64,000 nt of DNA from Boswellia sacra (GCA_013180625.2 SNVD02001362.1:1057501-1121500); one strand, 5' to 3'; positions 47,241 through 59,777 are shown, numbered from the stretch's first letter. Made by a program: numbers and translations. The notes: generated by a model not told the origin, from the sequence alone.

Positions 47241-48587
47241 TCAGCAGTTATGATTTTTTGGGCACCAGATTTTTTTTTTTTTTAAACTCTTTTGATGCTT
47301 TTGTGTAGTACTGGTTATTTTGCTGATGATCTTGGTGCTGGTTTGTAACAGTGTGTTTTGGTATGGCCCACCATACAAAAATGGAATCTATTCAGCAGCT
47401 TGTTTCTAGTCAACTCCCGCCCTCCTTTGGCAAGTCCCCTTTATCTACGCCAAAGTCGTTTCAGGAAATATTTATTTCTTTAATAACTTTTTCATTTGGA
47501 TTCCCATTTTCATGCGTTTGTTTGTGGCGTTAGATTTGTTTTAATTTCTAGTTTTTAAATTTGTTAAGAATTCAGAACTTCAAAAAATTAATAATTTCTT
47601 ATCTTTAGCTTGTCCTCATTGATGTGTCGTTTTCCCAGTTCTTTGACGTTAGGGTTTTAGTATTCAACATCATATAATTGGAACAAAATTTTTGGACATC
47701 ATTGAATAATAACTCTTTATTTTTCTATGGTTTTTTGTGATTCTAGATCTTACATAATTGTAAAGCCTAGTAATTCATAGTTTTTAGAAGATTCAATGAA
47801 TTATTAGTAGATTATTTTGATTTGTGAGTTTTGGCCTTCTTTGTATAACGTTCTCTACCCCAAGGGACGAAGCAGGCCAGCAGCTAGCCTAGCTGAAATT
47901 AATAAATAAATAAATAAATATATATATAAATTACAAGTTTTTTTAGTTTAACGGAAATACAAAATTCATTAATACATCAATTATAGATAATTGTAAACTT
48001 TAACTTAATTTTCAATATATAGCCCACTTCACTCTTGAGAATAAATTTATATATAATTTATTTCCAAATTTATATGCTTTGATCTCTTGTAAATCACATT
48101 AGATTTTCTAAATTTTAATCTCCTTAAAAGAGTTACCAAAAGCAATTTTATCTCCTCTTTTGACTAACCTGACTAACCAGACTCGACCCGAGAGTTCGGG
48201 TTATATGTCGGATCACACCATTGGAAAACCAACCTCGGGCCAATTTCTCCCAACCCGATGCCTCATCGGGTCAAATCGAGTTCAGTAAAACCGACCCGAC
48301 TCGATCCATGTGCATCGCTACCAATACTTTGTTATCTCATAAATGTAGTGAGCCCCATTTATTAACTTTGATCCATTCCTTTATAGATTCAAAGCTGTAA
48401 TCTTAAGTCAAATACTCTTTACAGAAAGCTTAATAATTTAATCTGATTAAATTATTTTTTTAAGCGCTATGCATTGAGCATCATGTTTACATAACTACCA
48501 TTTATAGAATACTAATAATTGGAGTCAGGTATGGTTTACCATGTTACTCCTCTAATTACATCTTCAGCCCTTGATACCAGTTTTACA
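47241..48587. other. Intergenic, with degenerate repeat and retroelement leader
   Basis: 47241-48160 shows nothing I recognise. 48165-48315 carries CGACCCGA/TCGGGT-type sequence resembling the interior of hAT-like elements. About 48340-48587 is the leader of the LTR element described next, with a PBS-like TGGTATCAAGGGC on the minus strand at 48567-48579. Confidence 0.4.
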
Positions 48588-49309
48588 CCATTGAAATGAG
48601 TTGAGATTTATTAAAATAAATCTCAGTTTAATGAATAACTTTCATTAAACACTCAGCCAAGATTCTCTCAAATAAAACCTTCTAAAACCATCAAAGTAGT
48701 ATTTTCCAATCCTTTCAAAGCCATAAATTTCATATATATGGTATAGTGTCTACTAGCATACAGATCTCACAATCTCAACTAGCCAAGATATTACCCTTAC
48801 TCTTTTAGATTCCACTTTTTATTCTAATTAAAGACCATATATATATACTAGAGGTTCACTACCACTCAGAATTAAGGTAGGAATGCCTTTAGTGCTCGGG
48901 TGTAGAAATTCAAATTCGGTTATGGTATTTCCACCAAATAGATAATTTCTATAGGGTTTGTGTTCAATGCATTCATAATGCACAAGTGTCTTTATCCTGA
49001 AGTTTCCACTTGAAATGGTTAAAGACTCACCATTTCCCCATTGAAGACAAACGACATGACAACCTTATCCAAACAAAACGCTCAGCTTTTGTTTATAGGT
49101 CATGAATTAGTTCTGAGTTATGAGAAAGTTATATCTCAAATATATCTCATATATAAAGAAACTTTGTCAATGTACAAGCTGTAAAACCTTTAGCCATTGA
49201 TATGGTCATACTTGGATAATTTATAAATAATAATATTTATTCATTTATAACAATAATGTTTGCATATTATAGAAAAACATCCATACTCTTAGGGCATATC
49301 TCTAACAAA
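48588..49309 (-). mobile_element. LTR of a Copia-like retroelement (truncated element)
   Basis: On the minus strand the LTR begins TGTTAGAGATATGCCCTAAG (ending at 49309), a start typical of many plant Copia LTRs. It runs left about 720 bases to CATTTCA. Twelve bases further is TGGTATCAAGGGC, close to the initiator tRNA-Met primer site. Element coding sequence does not follow, so this is a 5' LTR plus leader of a truncated or non-autonomous element. The left LTR border is approximate. Confidence 0.6.
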
Positions 49310-49860
49310 GTGATAGCAGGTCCCTCCAAGGATAACACAAATAGCTTTAGAATATGGTCTTTGGTAAAATTCATAGTCCCTATTGTCGTAACATACTGTC
49401 TCACGTTGCAGTAGGATCTCCATTGTCGTCAAAGCTAGTCATGTCACGTATGCAAAATTTTAGTGGCAAGTCGTGCTCTACCAGTTAGAAGTCATCAAGG
49501 TCTCCAATCCTCTATATTCCCGTCTTTTTCATCAATGAGTGGATTTTCTCTAACTTACCTTTTGTTGCCTCAACTGAGAGGCCGAGGATTCATCATGTGT
49601 AGTCTATTCAACCATTCAACCTCAGCATTGCCATCAATTTCCTTTACCTTGGCTCTTGGCGTTCTTGGTTCCTACATCACCAGAATTTTCTTCATTTCAT
49701 TTTTGTGTCAATAGTTCCATCATTTGGGCCATCTGTTGTTTCAATGCATTCATGTCAGCCTTCATCTACTCCATCCCTTCATTCAAATTTGGATTGGCCA
49801 TCTTAGCAATTGGCTCACTAACTTCTAGCCTTTGTAAATGACCACCTATCCTAGCTCAAG
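49310..49860 (-). pseudogene. Ty3/gypsy gag remnant
   Basis: Minus-strand pieces read RQYVTTIGTMNFTKDHI followed by LKLFVLSLEGPAI, matching the retrotransposon gag core. Further upstream is a stretch reading MNALKQQMAQMMELL, a typical coiled-coil start of plant gypsy gag. Stops and frameshifts separate them. About 700 bases upstream of the gag start (minus sense), near 50541-50557, is GGCGACGCCACTGGG, like the leader of plant gypsy elements. This gag is not contiguous with the pol at 60.6-64 kb. Confidence 0.55.
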
Positions 49861-52800
49861 CTATGATGGCTGTAAAACAATAGTGTCAGCATGATGCTTG
49901 CAATGCGTGTATGCATGAATGTGATGCATGCTCAAACAAGGCCATAGACAAAATTTCAGCCTTCCAACCTTATTCCTCCCACATAGTTGGTCTAGTTTCT
50001 TATCCTAGGATTTTTGGCTTTGTTACCTTATCAACATGGGATGGGGAACACAATGCAACTCATCCTAATTCTAACACAAGGTTGATGTAAATTGTCCTAA
50101 TTGTGAAGCAGTATGATGACAACTCCATGATAGGTGAACAACATGTGACTACAATGGTCCATTGGTTGATTTTAAGGGTTCACATCCATAGACAAGCAAT
50201 ACAACATGGGTTTTGGCAAAATATCCTCAGACTAGTTTCTAGAGTTCATCTACGTGGGCTTAGTCATAAGAGTCTAATGGTCTAGACTCTTTCAACAAAG
50301 AGATACCCCTTTTGAGCCGGTCTCTTATTATACCAATTCAATGCCACGTGCTCAAAGGTGGTGACACCAATATAAGTCATCCAAGGCTCGATTGGAACAC
50401 AAGGACTTCCCATATCAATGCCATACCGTTAGATTTTAGGCATTTTATCTGTTTGTGTGCAAAATGTAGTGATGCAAGGACTAAAACAACAAAATAAACC
50501 ATTAAAATTTGGGATCCCAATCAAAATTAACTTCTTATATGCCCAGTGGCGTCGCCATTATAAGCAAGGCTTTGATCCCACTCCAAGCATTTGCAATCAC
50601 GACACTGCGTTGAAGCCTCTTTCGAGACTTCATGAAATACAAAAAAGCTACAAAGCCAAGTTTTGAGATGTGATCATAAAATCACCACCTAAATTTCTAT
50701 TGGGGTATATATATTGTGGGCAATTTGATCCCTTACATCAAGACCTAGACTATCCTTATCACTTCAGAGATGGATTCGAGAAGTTAGGTAGGCACATTCA
50801 GCCTGCCCGAATATAAATCCGACCTTCACTGGGATATACAAAATTAAAATGGCTTAATTGTTCATATAGTCCACTTAAGTTGGTTCGCTTTAATCATGCA
50901 TTGCCCAATTTTTATCTTATTAAGCATGTGAACTGATACAATCTCAAAACAATTATAATTATTCAAAGAAAAAGGAAGGAGAATGGATTACAATTCTTTT
51001 CAAACATGAGGGAGTGGGGAGACGATTACAATAATTCTCAAAATAAAAATGAGTAGAGTAAAGAAGTAAATAGCAACTCCCAATAATAAACATAATATAA
51101 AATAAACAAGAATAAGTGAATAAAGACATAAAATTAAACAAATAAAAGCATATAAATCACAAAGAAATATAACAAGGAAAACATAATAAAACGATAAAAC
51201 ATGGCAAAATCAAAACATGGTTGATAGCAAACCCAATCATGGCATAATTAAAACACAAAAGGCCTATTCTAAAACATGACATTATAGTATAAAAGAAAAC
51301 ACAATCATGGCATTAAAACTACTATTGAATCATGCATAAAAGAAAACAAGACATGTATTTCATTATTCATCCAAAATGAGATTTTATCAAAGTGATAGTC
51401 CTTTTTCACCAAACATGAGTCTGCCATCATTTCAACAATTCTTATAGATCAAAAAGAAAATAAAAAAAAAGTAGGTAGAATTAAGTAAACACAAAGAAAA
51501 CTAACTAGGATTCAATTGAGCAATGAATCCCTCAACATCAATTGTGAGTCCATTCATTACTCATTAAACCTTTTCAACACAGACAAAAGGAAAATAGCAA
51601 AAGGAAGAATGATAATCAATCAAAAAGAGACTTTAAATAAATAGCAATCCCTTATCACCAATTATGAGTCTATCACTATTCTTTCAAAATCCATTCATTC
51701 ATATCAAACCCTTAAGAAAAGAAGAAAGTTTGGAGGAGAGAGATCATGACATAAATAAATCATAAAAGAATAATGCGTAAAAGAAAAGAAAGACGAAGTA
51801 GAAGAGAAAAGACATAAAAGCATGAATTAAAGAAACATAATGAAACCCTAACTATGCATCTAAAACACAACAAAGCAAAAATAAAACCCTAACATGATAC
51901 TAAACAAAACATAAAAACCTAGCATGATTCTAAGCATACATAAATCTAGCATGATTCTAAAACATAAATAAACCCTAGCATGCTCCTAAATAAAGAAGAT
52001 TGAGAAGACTTACCTTACTGTACCCTTCAACAAAGCTAGTAAAACAACGAACAAATTAAAATATTCAAAAAAGAGAGGAAAAAGAGAAATTGCCCTCAGG
52101 ACATATCATTTTCCAAGACTTAAAGCAATGAAAACACCCAACTATTAGAAAAAAACTTCAACTTAAGAAGACTTTCAAAAACTGGTTTCAAGTGTCTAAT
52201 GGAAGGGTTTTCAGTTGATTTCCAAAATAGATTGAAAAGTGTCTCAAACGTGGGCTTATATAGATTGTGTTTGATCGAATTTTTGAAAGTGTAATCAAGA
52301 AAAGAAGTGATTCAGATTGCATCACCAGCCAATTATGGAGGACCACCGACCGACAATAGAGGATAGCGACTAACCAACAGCCATTTGGTTGTCTGAAAAG
52401 TGTGAAACCTAGTTCTACTACAGATTTTTCTAAGCTTTCAATGTTCGTTCGACCATAACTTTTCGTATTCAACTCTGGTTCATGAACTGCAAATCTTTAG
52501 AAAAACTAAACTTCTGGATCTTTCCAAGGTATATGACTCATTGTCTAGTTCATTATGGATTTTTTATGGTAATTTTTAGGAGTTGGCTATTGGTTTTCAC
52601 TCAAGGGTTAGTTTAGGTATTTCACATTGCTCATCACACATCCATGTATCATTAAGGAGGTCGCATTACGTTAAGTACACTGTTAGGATTGCTCAAATGC
52701 CTTCCCTTCTGAAGTTTCAACGTGTTTTATACGATCATGACTTGTTGGTTCAGCTTCGCTTCACATGCAGCTCAACCTCAACATATAACGGTATGTAGGT

Positions 52801-54116
52801 CGACAAATGTTTCAAACTACCTCCAATAAAATATCTATTGTCTTTTTAAGTACAGGGTTGGGGTGGGGGGCGGCGCGGGGACGAAGGGAGAGGAGAGAAG
52901 ATAGGCCTAACATACTTGGTAATGTTGTCTGGGCACTCAATTTCAACTTTGTTCAACAACTATATAGCCTAAGCATTCACATATCAACTGTAAGAACTCA
53001 GAGTAAAACATCTCCCTTGGCATCGACAATAAGAAACACATCCACCCGTGTTAACATAATCCCCATTAGCTTGCACCTCTCAGTTCCCACCATAGAACAG
53101 TGTGGATTTGATATCCTTCATCTGTGCAGTCAAATGTGTCTTGACATTAGTGAAAATACAGTGAAAACAAAAAAAAAATCTTCAAAATAGGCCAAAATTG
53201 GCTATTCTGCCATAAAATTCGACAATTTGGTATGTTTACTATCGAATTGCCGAATTCCTTAGACAAAGATACAACAATTTGATGATCAATTTCAATGGTT
53301 GCTCGACAGAAACGTTATAGTTCGACAATACTTCGACAATTCATAGTAGTTCGACAAGAGTGCAACAGTTTGATTGTCGAGTTGTCGAGTTAATGTCAAA
53401 CTATTGAATTCCTAGTTTTCCAGAATCAGACTCGACTACCGCATAAAAAAAACACGATTTTCACACACGACATTTTTAAAACTAGCTATATAACTCTATT
53501 TCAACCATTATTCATTTATTTTTACACATATGATATGGATTTTAACATTCAAATCATGCTAAAAAGTTTAAGGAATGATTTTGGAGCTTGGTCAGAGAGG
53601 AACATTACCTTTATGTCTTTCCAAAGCTTTCAAACCCAATTTTTTTGATTTTTGTGATGTTTAATCGTTGGACGCAATGTTTATATTGTTGTTTTTGCTT
53701 TCTTTTTCGTTGATTATGATTTAGTTTAAGCATTGAAAGAGTTAGAGAGAGAGAGTATAGTGATGGTTCGAGTGTGTGTTAGAGAAAGTTATTGCAAGAG
53801 AGGTAATACAATAATTTTGGGGGTTGGTAACTATTTGGATGAGAATTTTTGGGAGCATGGCTATTTTAAAAAACGGCCTCTCTTTGGTGGCTAAATGGAA
53901 ATTTCCCTTCATTTAAAACCTTACTATGATGCTCGTAAGTTCTGACACTTGCACATGCTAACTTGTCAAGTATGTGTGTGTATATGGAAATGATTACGGT
54001 ATCTTAAAGTACTGGTACTTCTTTTGTACATGAGTATATCATTTGTGTAGATGAGCATATAAATTGTATACATATATGTAAAAAGTATAAAAAGTACAAC
54101 TTTTATATTTTCGGGT
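49861..54116. other. Gene-free, probably decayed LTR-retroelement sequence
   Basis: No coding family recognised. Composition is A-rich on the plus strand (50950-52180). A G-rich patch is at 52855-52905. At 53218-53405 there are many TTCGACAA/TGTCGAGTT motifs, similar in wording to the interior of the 46-kb Mutator-like element. Confidence 0.4.
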
Positions 54117-54630
54117 TAGGGGTGGCAATTTGGGTCATGACACGTGAACATGACATGAATACGACACGAACACGATACACGATTAATAAATGGGTCGGAT
54201 TCGTGTTGCAAGTGTTCAACACACCAACCCGTTTAATGACACGAATAGTTAAACATATTTTGTCTATCCTTAACATGTAAGTTCATTTAATGATATAAAT
54301 TGTTACCTATTTACAACATATATATTATAAAACTGAAAATTTTATATTATAAAGTAAATTAATTTACAAAATAATAAATTATGATGATTTTGACAATATT
54401 TTATATGAACAATGGTTTATATTCTAAAAATAATTTTAATTGATATAAATATATAGAATATAATATATTATGCATAACTAGGTTAAACAATTAAGTAAAT
54501 TATGTAAATTAAATATGAAACGATTATAACACGTGGATAATACGTTTAATAACCGTGTCGGATCCATGTTTCATATCTTGACACGAATAATTAAATGGGT
54601 TGACATGAATAACACGAATTGCCACCCCTA
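54117..54630. mobile_element. 514-bp hAT-like MITE
   Basis: Starts TAGGGGTGGCAATTTGGGTC and ends CACGAATTGCCACCCCTA. Flanks tttcgggt (54109-54116) and attcgggt (54631-54638) are an 8-bp target duplication with one mismatch. ACACG/CGTGT motifs crowd both subterminal regions, which in hAT elements are transposase-binding repeats. The ends match the elements at 39275 and 39909. Confidence 0.8.
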
Positions 54631-54638
54631 ATTCGGGT

Positions 54639-55788
54639 ATAAAATTTATATACTCATATACATAATTTACATATCTTGTAAAAAAAAAGTACCAATACTT
54701 TAAGAAACTGTAGTCAAACCTATGTATATATTTGATTCTTTCAATATATTTATTTCTAAAGGACAATATTTTGATTCTTCCTTGCGATTAAGGTCGGTCA
54801 GGCACAAGCACACCACTTTGGAAATGATTTTAATTTTTAACCCCTTATTACCACGGAGTTCCCGAGCCTACATCATTCTTTATATTAATTTGATTTTTAG
54901 GATGCATATGTTTATAGCCCTATCCATGATTAAGATATTTTTTTATTAGAAAAATTAGAATAAACCTCTTGAATCAAAATAAAGAAAACCCGTCGCATTT
55001 CATAAACTATAATAACAACCTTGTTGTTATCTATTAGTTGTCGAGCATAAAAAAATAATAAAAATAGTAGGGGTAGAATCATAAATGATATTTACTACTA
55101 AAAAATTCGAGTTCAATCAATATATTATGGCACATGAACATAAACATGACCAATAATAATCTTAAATAAATAAATAAATAATATTATTAATGACTATCAA
55201 AAATTTATTTAAATGAAAATATAAAATTTATTTCACATTGGTAAAATAGAATAAATTCAGTCTTTAACAAATTCTACAAAGTCCTAACAATTACAGATCA
55301 CAAATGATCCTACAACCCTATCATTGCTTGCCAGATTTCAGACGGTCAAAACTGAATAACCAAACTCTCCACTCTCAGCACAAGAAAATTAATATATCAA
55401 TTATCTACACAATTCAAAAAAAAAAATCTCAATTATCCACATAACTTGTTCATCTCCATTTCTTATTTAATTAAAGTTTAAAAAGATTATTTAATTAATA
55501 ACATAATAAGACTATAAAGTGCACAATCCACTTATTCGAAATATCAATTATATACTTGCATAAGAGAGTTAATATAAATTACAGGGGCAGATCCTGCTAC
55601 ACAATCATTATGATAAAGTATTTAAGATGTTTTAGTTCCACCACCATATGCTTTCACCCATGTCTGGGAGTTTGTTAATGGCCTGTTTTAATGCTTCAGT
55701 GTTGCCAACTGGTTTTTTTTAATGCTTTTTTAATAATTTAGTTGATGAATGAATTTAACGAGAATGATTGGAGTCCGGTGTGTATCAT
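54639..55788. other. AT-rich intergenic region
   Basis: No gene or repeat border recognised. Confidence 0.5.
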
Positions 55789-55802
55789 TATATAGTTCAA
55801 TT

Positions 55803-56049
55803 TTTTTTTGTAACCGAGGTGTCTGAGCCAGCTTACGTGCACCACACCACAACTAATCCTCGAGGGAGACTAGCGCGACCACAACCCACTGTCACGATCT
55901 TTCACTACCACAACCCACTGTCACGATCTCTCGCTTACCTCATGGGGAAAGGTCATTGCGAATAGTCGAACCCAGGACTTCTCTATTGGCCTTACCAACT
56001 CCTTCCTAGGCCGTCCTTGCCACTTGAACCAACCCATTGTGGGTATATA
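55803..56049 (-). mobile_element. Au-like SINE with 14-bp target duplication
   Basis: On the minus strand a Pol III A box-like TGGTTCAAGTGGC is followed by a B box, GGGTTCGACTATTC. The 3' end reads AAGCTGGCTCAGACACCTCGG, then TTAC and an A run. This wording is that of the widespread plant Au SINE type. The insertion is bounded by identical 14-base copies, tatatagttcaatt, at 55789-55802 and 56050-56063. A 28-base internal tandem duplication (CCACAACCCACTGTCACGAT...) at about 55880-55935 is specific to this copy. Confidence 0.8.
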
Positions 56050-56063
56050 TATATAGTTCAATT

Positions 56064-57842
56064 CTGTCCCCTCAAAAGTCAATCCATTCAGTTTGGTAGA
56101 AGTACTCACTGAAAGTACAAATGGGATGTTTTAAAATTCCTGTCCAGCTCATTTTCCTCCACAAGCCTTCCAAAATTACCTTTCCACATGAAATATAATA
56201 TTGTAGAATTTTGTCTTCATTTAATTGGATTTACAATCCTAAAATTCCTTTAGATACAACTCAAACAAACTTAGACAAAATTCGTCAATTAAACAAAAAA
56301 AGGGAAACATAAAACTCAAGATAAAAGATGAAAATAATATATAAAAATTAGACTTATCGAATACCCCCAAACTTGAGTTTTGCTAGTCCTCGAGCAAAAA
56401 GTAGGAGAGAAACAACAAAGCAGAAAACACACAAAAACAAAGACATCCCTTGAACTTAAAAATTGGCCTCAAAGATTGCATCAAAATATAACTCAAGGGA
56501 AATTTCAAAACCAAGAATTGATCAAAATTTAAGTTCATAAAATAGTTTCACTTCACCTTAATTCCTTAAGTGTGTGTGTGTAAGCTGTTCACACTTCATC
56601 ATTTACAGTCCGGATCAGTTTATGCTTAAAAGTGAACCAAATTTGATTATTAAGAGTTTAGCATAAATGGACTCCATAAGCCTGCTTTTCAAGCCACTCT
56701 CCACTAATGTAGACAAATACAGTGATAAGGATCAAATAGGACTTTATTCAGCTTGTAATGTTTGGCTAGGGTGAAGCTATGATAAAGGATGAAGATTTAG
56801 CTCAGAGCACCCAAAAACACACAAATCAGTCAGATTGTGAAAGCTCAGTTCCAAAACATGATTCACTATAACACACCCAGTAATTTCCCCCCAAACTTAT
56901 TATAAACATCTATTATTCATATAACATAGAATACAATAAACTATACCCTCAAATATTTTTTTTTCGGAATATATACATGTTTTTGTTTTTTATTGGAATA
57001 ATAACTCACTGACATTTCTTATTGCATCTCCTAACCTCCCTCTTTCTTCCTGAAACTACCACATGGCTCACAACGCATTTTTGAATGATCTATGTGCTCG
57101 TGGTAAGGGACAATCTATTTAGAAAATTTATGTATAGGCTAGGGAAAATTTTAGCGAGTTAAATCAAAGAAAAAGGCTTAAATAGGCACAAAAGGGGTAA
57201 CTAGGGGTCAATTTCATATTTTGGTTGGCTAAAAGGCTTAAACGAATCAAAAATAGCCTACATCATTTCCCTAACGTTGCACAGTCTAGGATTTCTCCTC
57301 AAGTGACAATCAGGCAGGTTCTAGAGTCCACTGAAATCTTATGAACACTTAAATGGCATAAACCTTCTCTACGTAGAAAAAATTTAACTCAGTGATTATG
57401 GCGATGTGCTCAATGTTTTCAAGGAATATAAGCCAAGCAAAACCAATAACAGTTTGAACAAGCAGATCTGTGCATAATTTATCATTTTTAAAGAGTTATT
57501 ATCAATTCAATCATTTTCTTGTCATAGGCCCACAAAACTCAAAAGAAAACAACACTCGAATAAAGAAACCAAACAAAACACTAGTTTGTTACAAAACAAG
57601 TTAGTCCTAATATAAGTTATTTAGATTGAGTTTAAAAAAAGTTAAACTATATTCCCTAACTCCGCCACTTCAGACATAACAGAACCGAAATGCGTTTCAG
57701 GAATGTTTAAACTCTTCATCCGGCCATTCTAACAGGTTAGCTTACTACAATGCCAGTAAAGAGGAGCAAGAAGAAAAAAAAAATTTCACATACATAATAA
57801 AAACATAAATAAAGAGGTTCAAACCTGGATTGCTGATTACAA
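56064..57842 (-). mobile_element. Retroelement-derived sequence downstream of the LOG-like frame
   Basis: The minus strand at 56363-56375 reads CAAGTTTGGGGGT, just after TGCTCGAGGACTAGCAAAAC. This 'CTCGAGGA..GCAA...AAGTTTGGGGG' wording is typical of the region after pol in plant Ty3/gypsy elements. No coding frame of note and no LTR border could be defined. Confidence 0.45.
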
Positions 57843-58487
57843 TCAGAGAGTCAAATCTAGTTCACGCCTCTGATCACTTCCTTCGAACCAGTTTATTTGG
57901 GTCACTGTTGGATCAAGTTCAAAAGTGAATGCTTGCAATTGGTTGATCAGATCCTCGGCAGTTGAAGTAGTGACTAGGATTTTACGTGCCGACTGCGAAA
58001 TGAAGTTCTGTTCCACAACTATATCTAAAAAAAATAACAAACTATTAAAGAAACCTTTTACATTTAACAAACCGATGAGTTTTTGGTAGATATTAAGTTG
58101 GGACCAGGAGTCTATCTGAAAAATTTCTTCTAGTGTGTCAAAACCACCTGGTAAAGCTATGAACGCATCAGAATAAGCAAGCATTCGAGCTACGCGTTCG
58201 TGCATGGATGTGACTCTAAGTTCATCACCAACTGTTTTGCCAGATAGATTTTGTACAACCAAGGGAGTGGTAATAATACCTAATACTCGACTCTTTCCTA
58301 AGAATGCAGCTATAGAAAGACACCCCATTAACCCACGACTATCCCCTCCATATATGACATTTATGTTCCTAGCAGCTAATACCCTACCTAAGTTATTTGC
58401 TGCTCTCACAAACTCACCATCTCTTCTAGGTTGAGATCCACAAAACACACAAATCTTTTGAAATCTTTGAACTGGTGTTCTCTCCAA
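57843..58487 (-). pseudogene. Intronless LOG-like (cytokinin-activating enzyme family) reading frame without ATG
   Basis: An uninterrupted frame of 214 codons ends TGA at 57843-57845. It covers the LOG (lysine decarboxylase-like Rossmann) fold: KICVFCGSQPRRDGEF, NINVIYGGDSRGLMG, SGKTVGDELRVTSMHERVAR, SDAFIALPGGFDTLEE and YQKLIGLLNVKGFFN. LOG enzymes cleave cytokinin riboside 5'-monophosphate to active base plus ribose phosphate. Signature positions are altered: usual GGGSVGLMG is GGDSRGLMG, and PGGxGTxxE is PGGFDTLEE, while the catalytic-region Arg (MHER) and second Glu persist. Plant LOG genes have several introns; this copy has none. The frame opens with TTG after 16 A residues (58504-58489) and an in-frame TAA at 58503-58505. 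The first in-frame ATG is at codon 54, inside the fold. A retrocopy or captured copy is inferred. Confidence 0.7.
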
Positions 58488-59222
58488 ATTTTTTTTTTTT
58501 TTTTACAGTCACCTATCCTATGTATGATATTTTAGTACATGAGGTGCTGCATTTATGGAGGTAAAAAGAGATGAAAGTTATTGTAATTGACACATGGAGG
58601 TGGAAAATTAGGTGGGCATTGATTGATATACAATTAAGGCTTAGCCACACAAATAAATCGATCCCCTTTCCTATACTTAAAACATGTGCATCTGCCTTTC
58701 GGTGAGAAATAATCGACGCTTTGAGGCTTTCATTTGTAAAACATGGGGACAGTTGTCAATGGGGGTTGCTTGATGCATAATTATTACTCCAATCATATTT
58801 AAAATAAAGAAATCTGCTTTCGGTGGGAGATTAATCGATGCATGTGTTTGCTTTTTCCACACTTATCTCTCACTTTTACTTTATGGATAGCTGCGTGGTT
58901 TATAAAAAGTAAAAGATACACAGTAAAAAACGACTAATAAACAATAATAACATGATAAACAATGAGAAGAAAAAAAATACAATAGTAACAACAAACAAAA
59001 ACAAAAAGATTAATAACAACAAAAACAGATTAACGATAACAAAAACTTGAAAGAGAAACAATAGTATGAAAAATTAATGATAAGAACGAAAAAATCAATG
59101 AGAACAATAATAAATCACGCTGACATGAAAGTTTTGAAAAACAAAACAAATATATACAAGTAGTTGTGATTGTGGCTCACATCTTCCTCTGGTTTTACGT
59201 CTAGTAAGTGCTTAAATGCCTT

Positions 59223-59777
59223 CTATGAGTCGGGGTTTTGCTTCCTATTCAGTTTTCTTACAAACTGGCAAACATGGTGGTTTAAAGTCAGATTCCCCAG
59301 ACTATGTTGTTGATGTTCCTTTTGAAACTTTGTCCATAATTTCATTAGTTCTCTTTGCACTAATCCATAGGGATGATTCTCAAGAGTCAGTACGATATTA
59401 TCTAACGACTCTTTACTTAGTCCATCCTTGATTAACTGCAACTTATCTTCCCTATTTTTAGACACAAATCCTAAAGAACGGCAATTCTAGATGCAATTCC
59501 ATCTAGCACTCCTATGACAGACTTGTAACCTTTTAGCACTTTGCTTTTTGGCGAGAGTGCTTTTTCCTAGACTAGGCATGTATGCTATAAAATCAATTGC
59601 AGATTCGCCGGCTAACCTAGTCTTAGCTTCGATTAACTAGCGGATGTCCACAGACATTTTCTTAATCATCAACATCCTAAGTCTATTAAATTGTGCTTTA
59701 AAGATTTTTACCAGAGCGTTTTGAGGGAATGAAGGAAAGCGTCTATGAAGGGCTGATAGAATGTTATCATTATCCAT
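59223..59777 (-). pseudogene. Unknown retroelement-associated ORF with in-frame stops
   Basis: From ATG at 59775-59777 a single frame of 185 codons reaches TAG at 59223-59225, interrupted only by TAG at 59637-59639 and a TAG near 59490. Protein pieces include ILSALHRRFPSFPQNALVKI, LIEAKTRLAGESAIDFIA and LIKDGLSKESLDNIVLTLEN. No indels break the frame, so it was once coding. It lies between pol and the LOG-like frame on the same strand, where Athila elements may carry an extra (env-like) ORF. I do not recognise the family. Confidence 0.4.
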
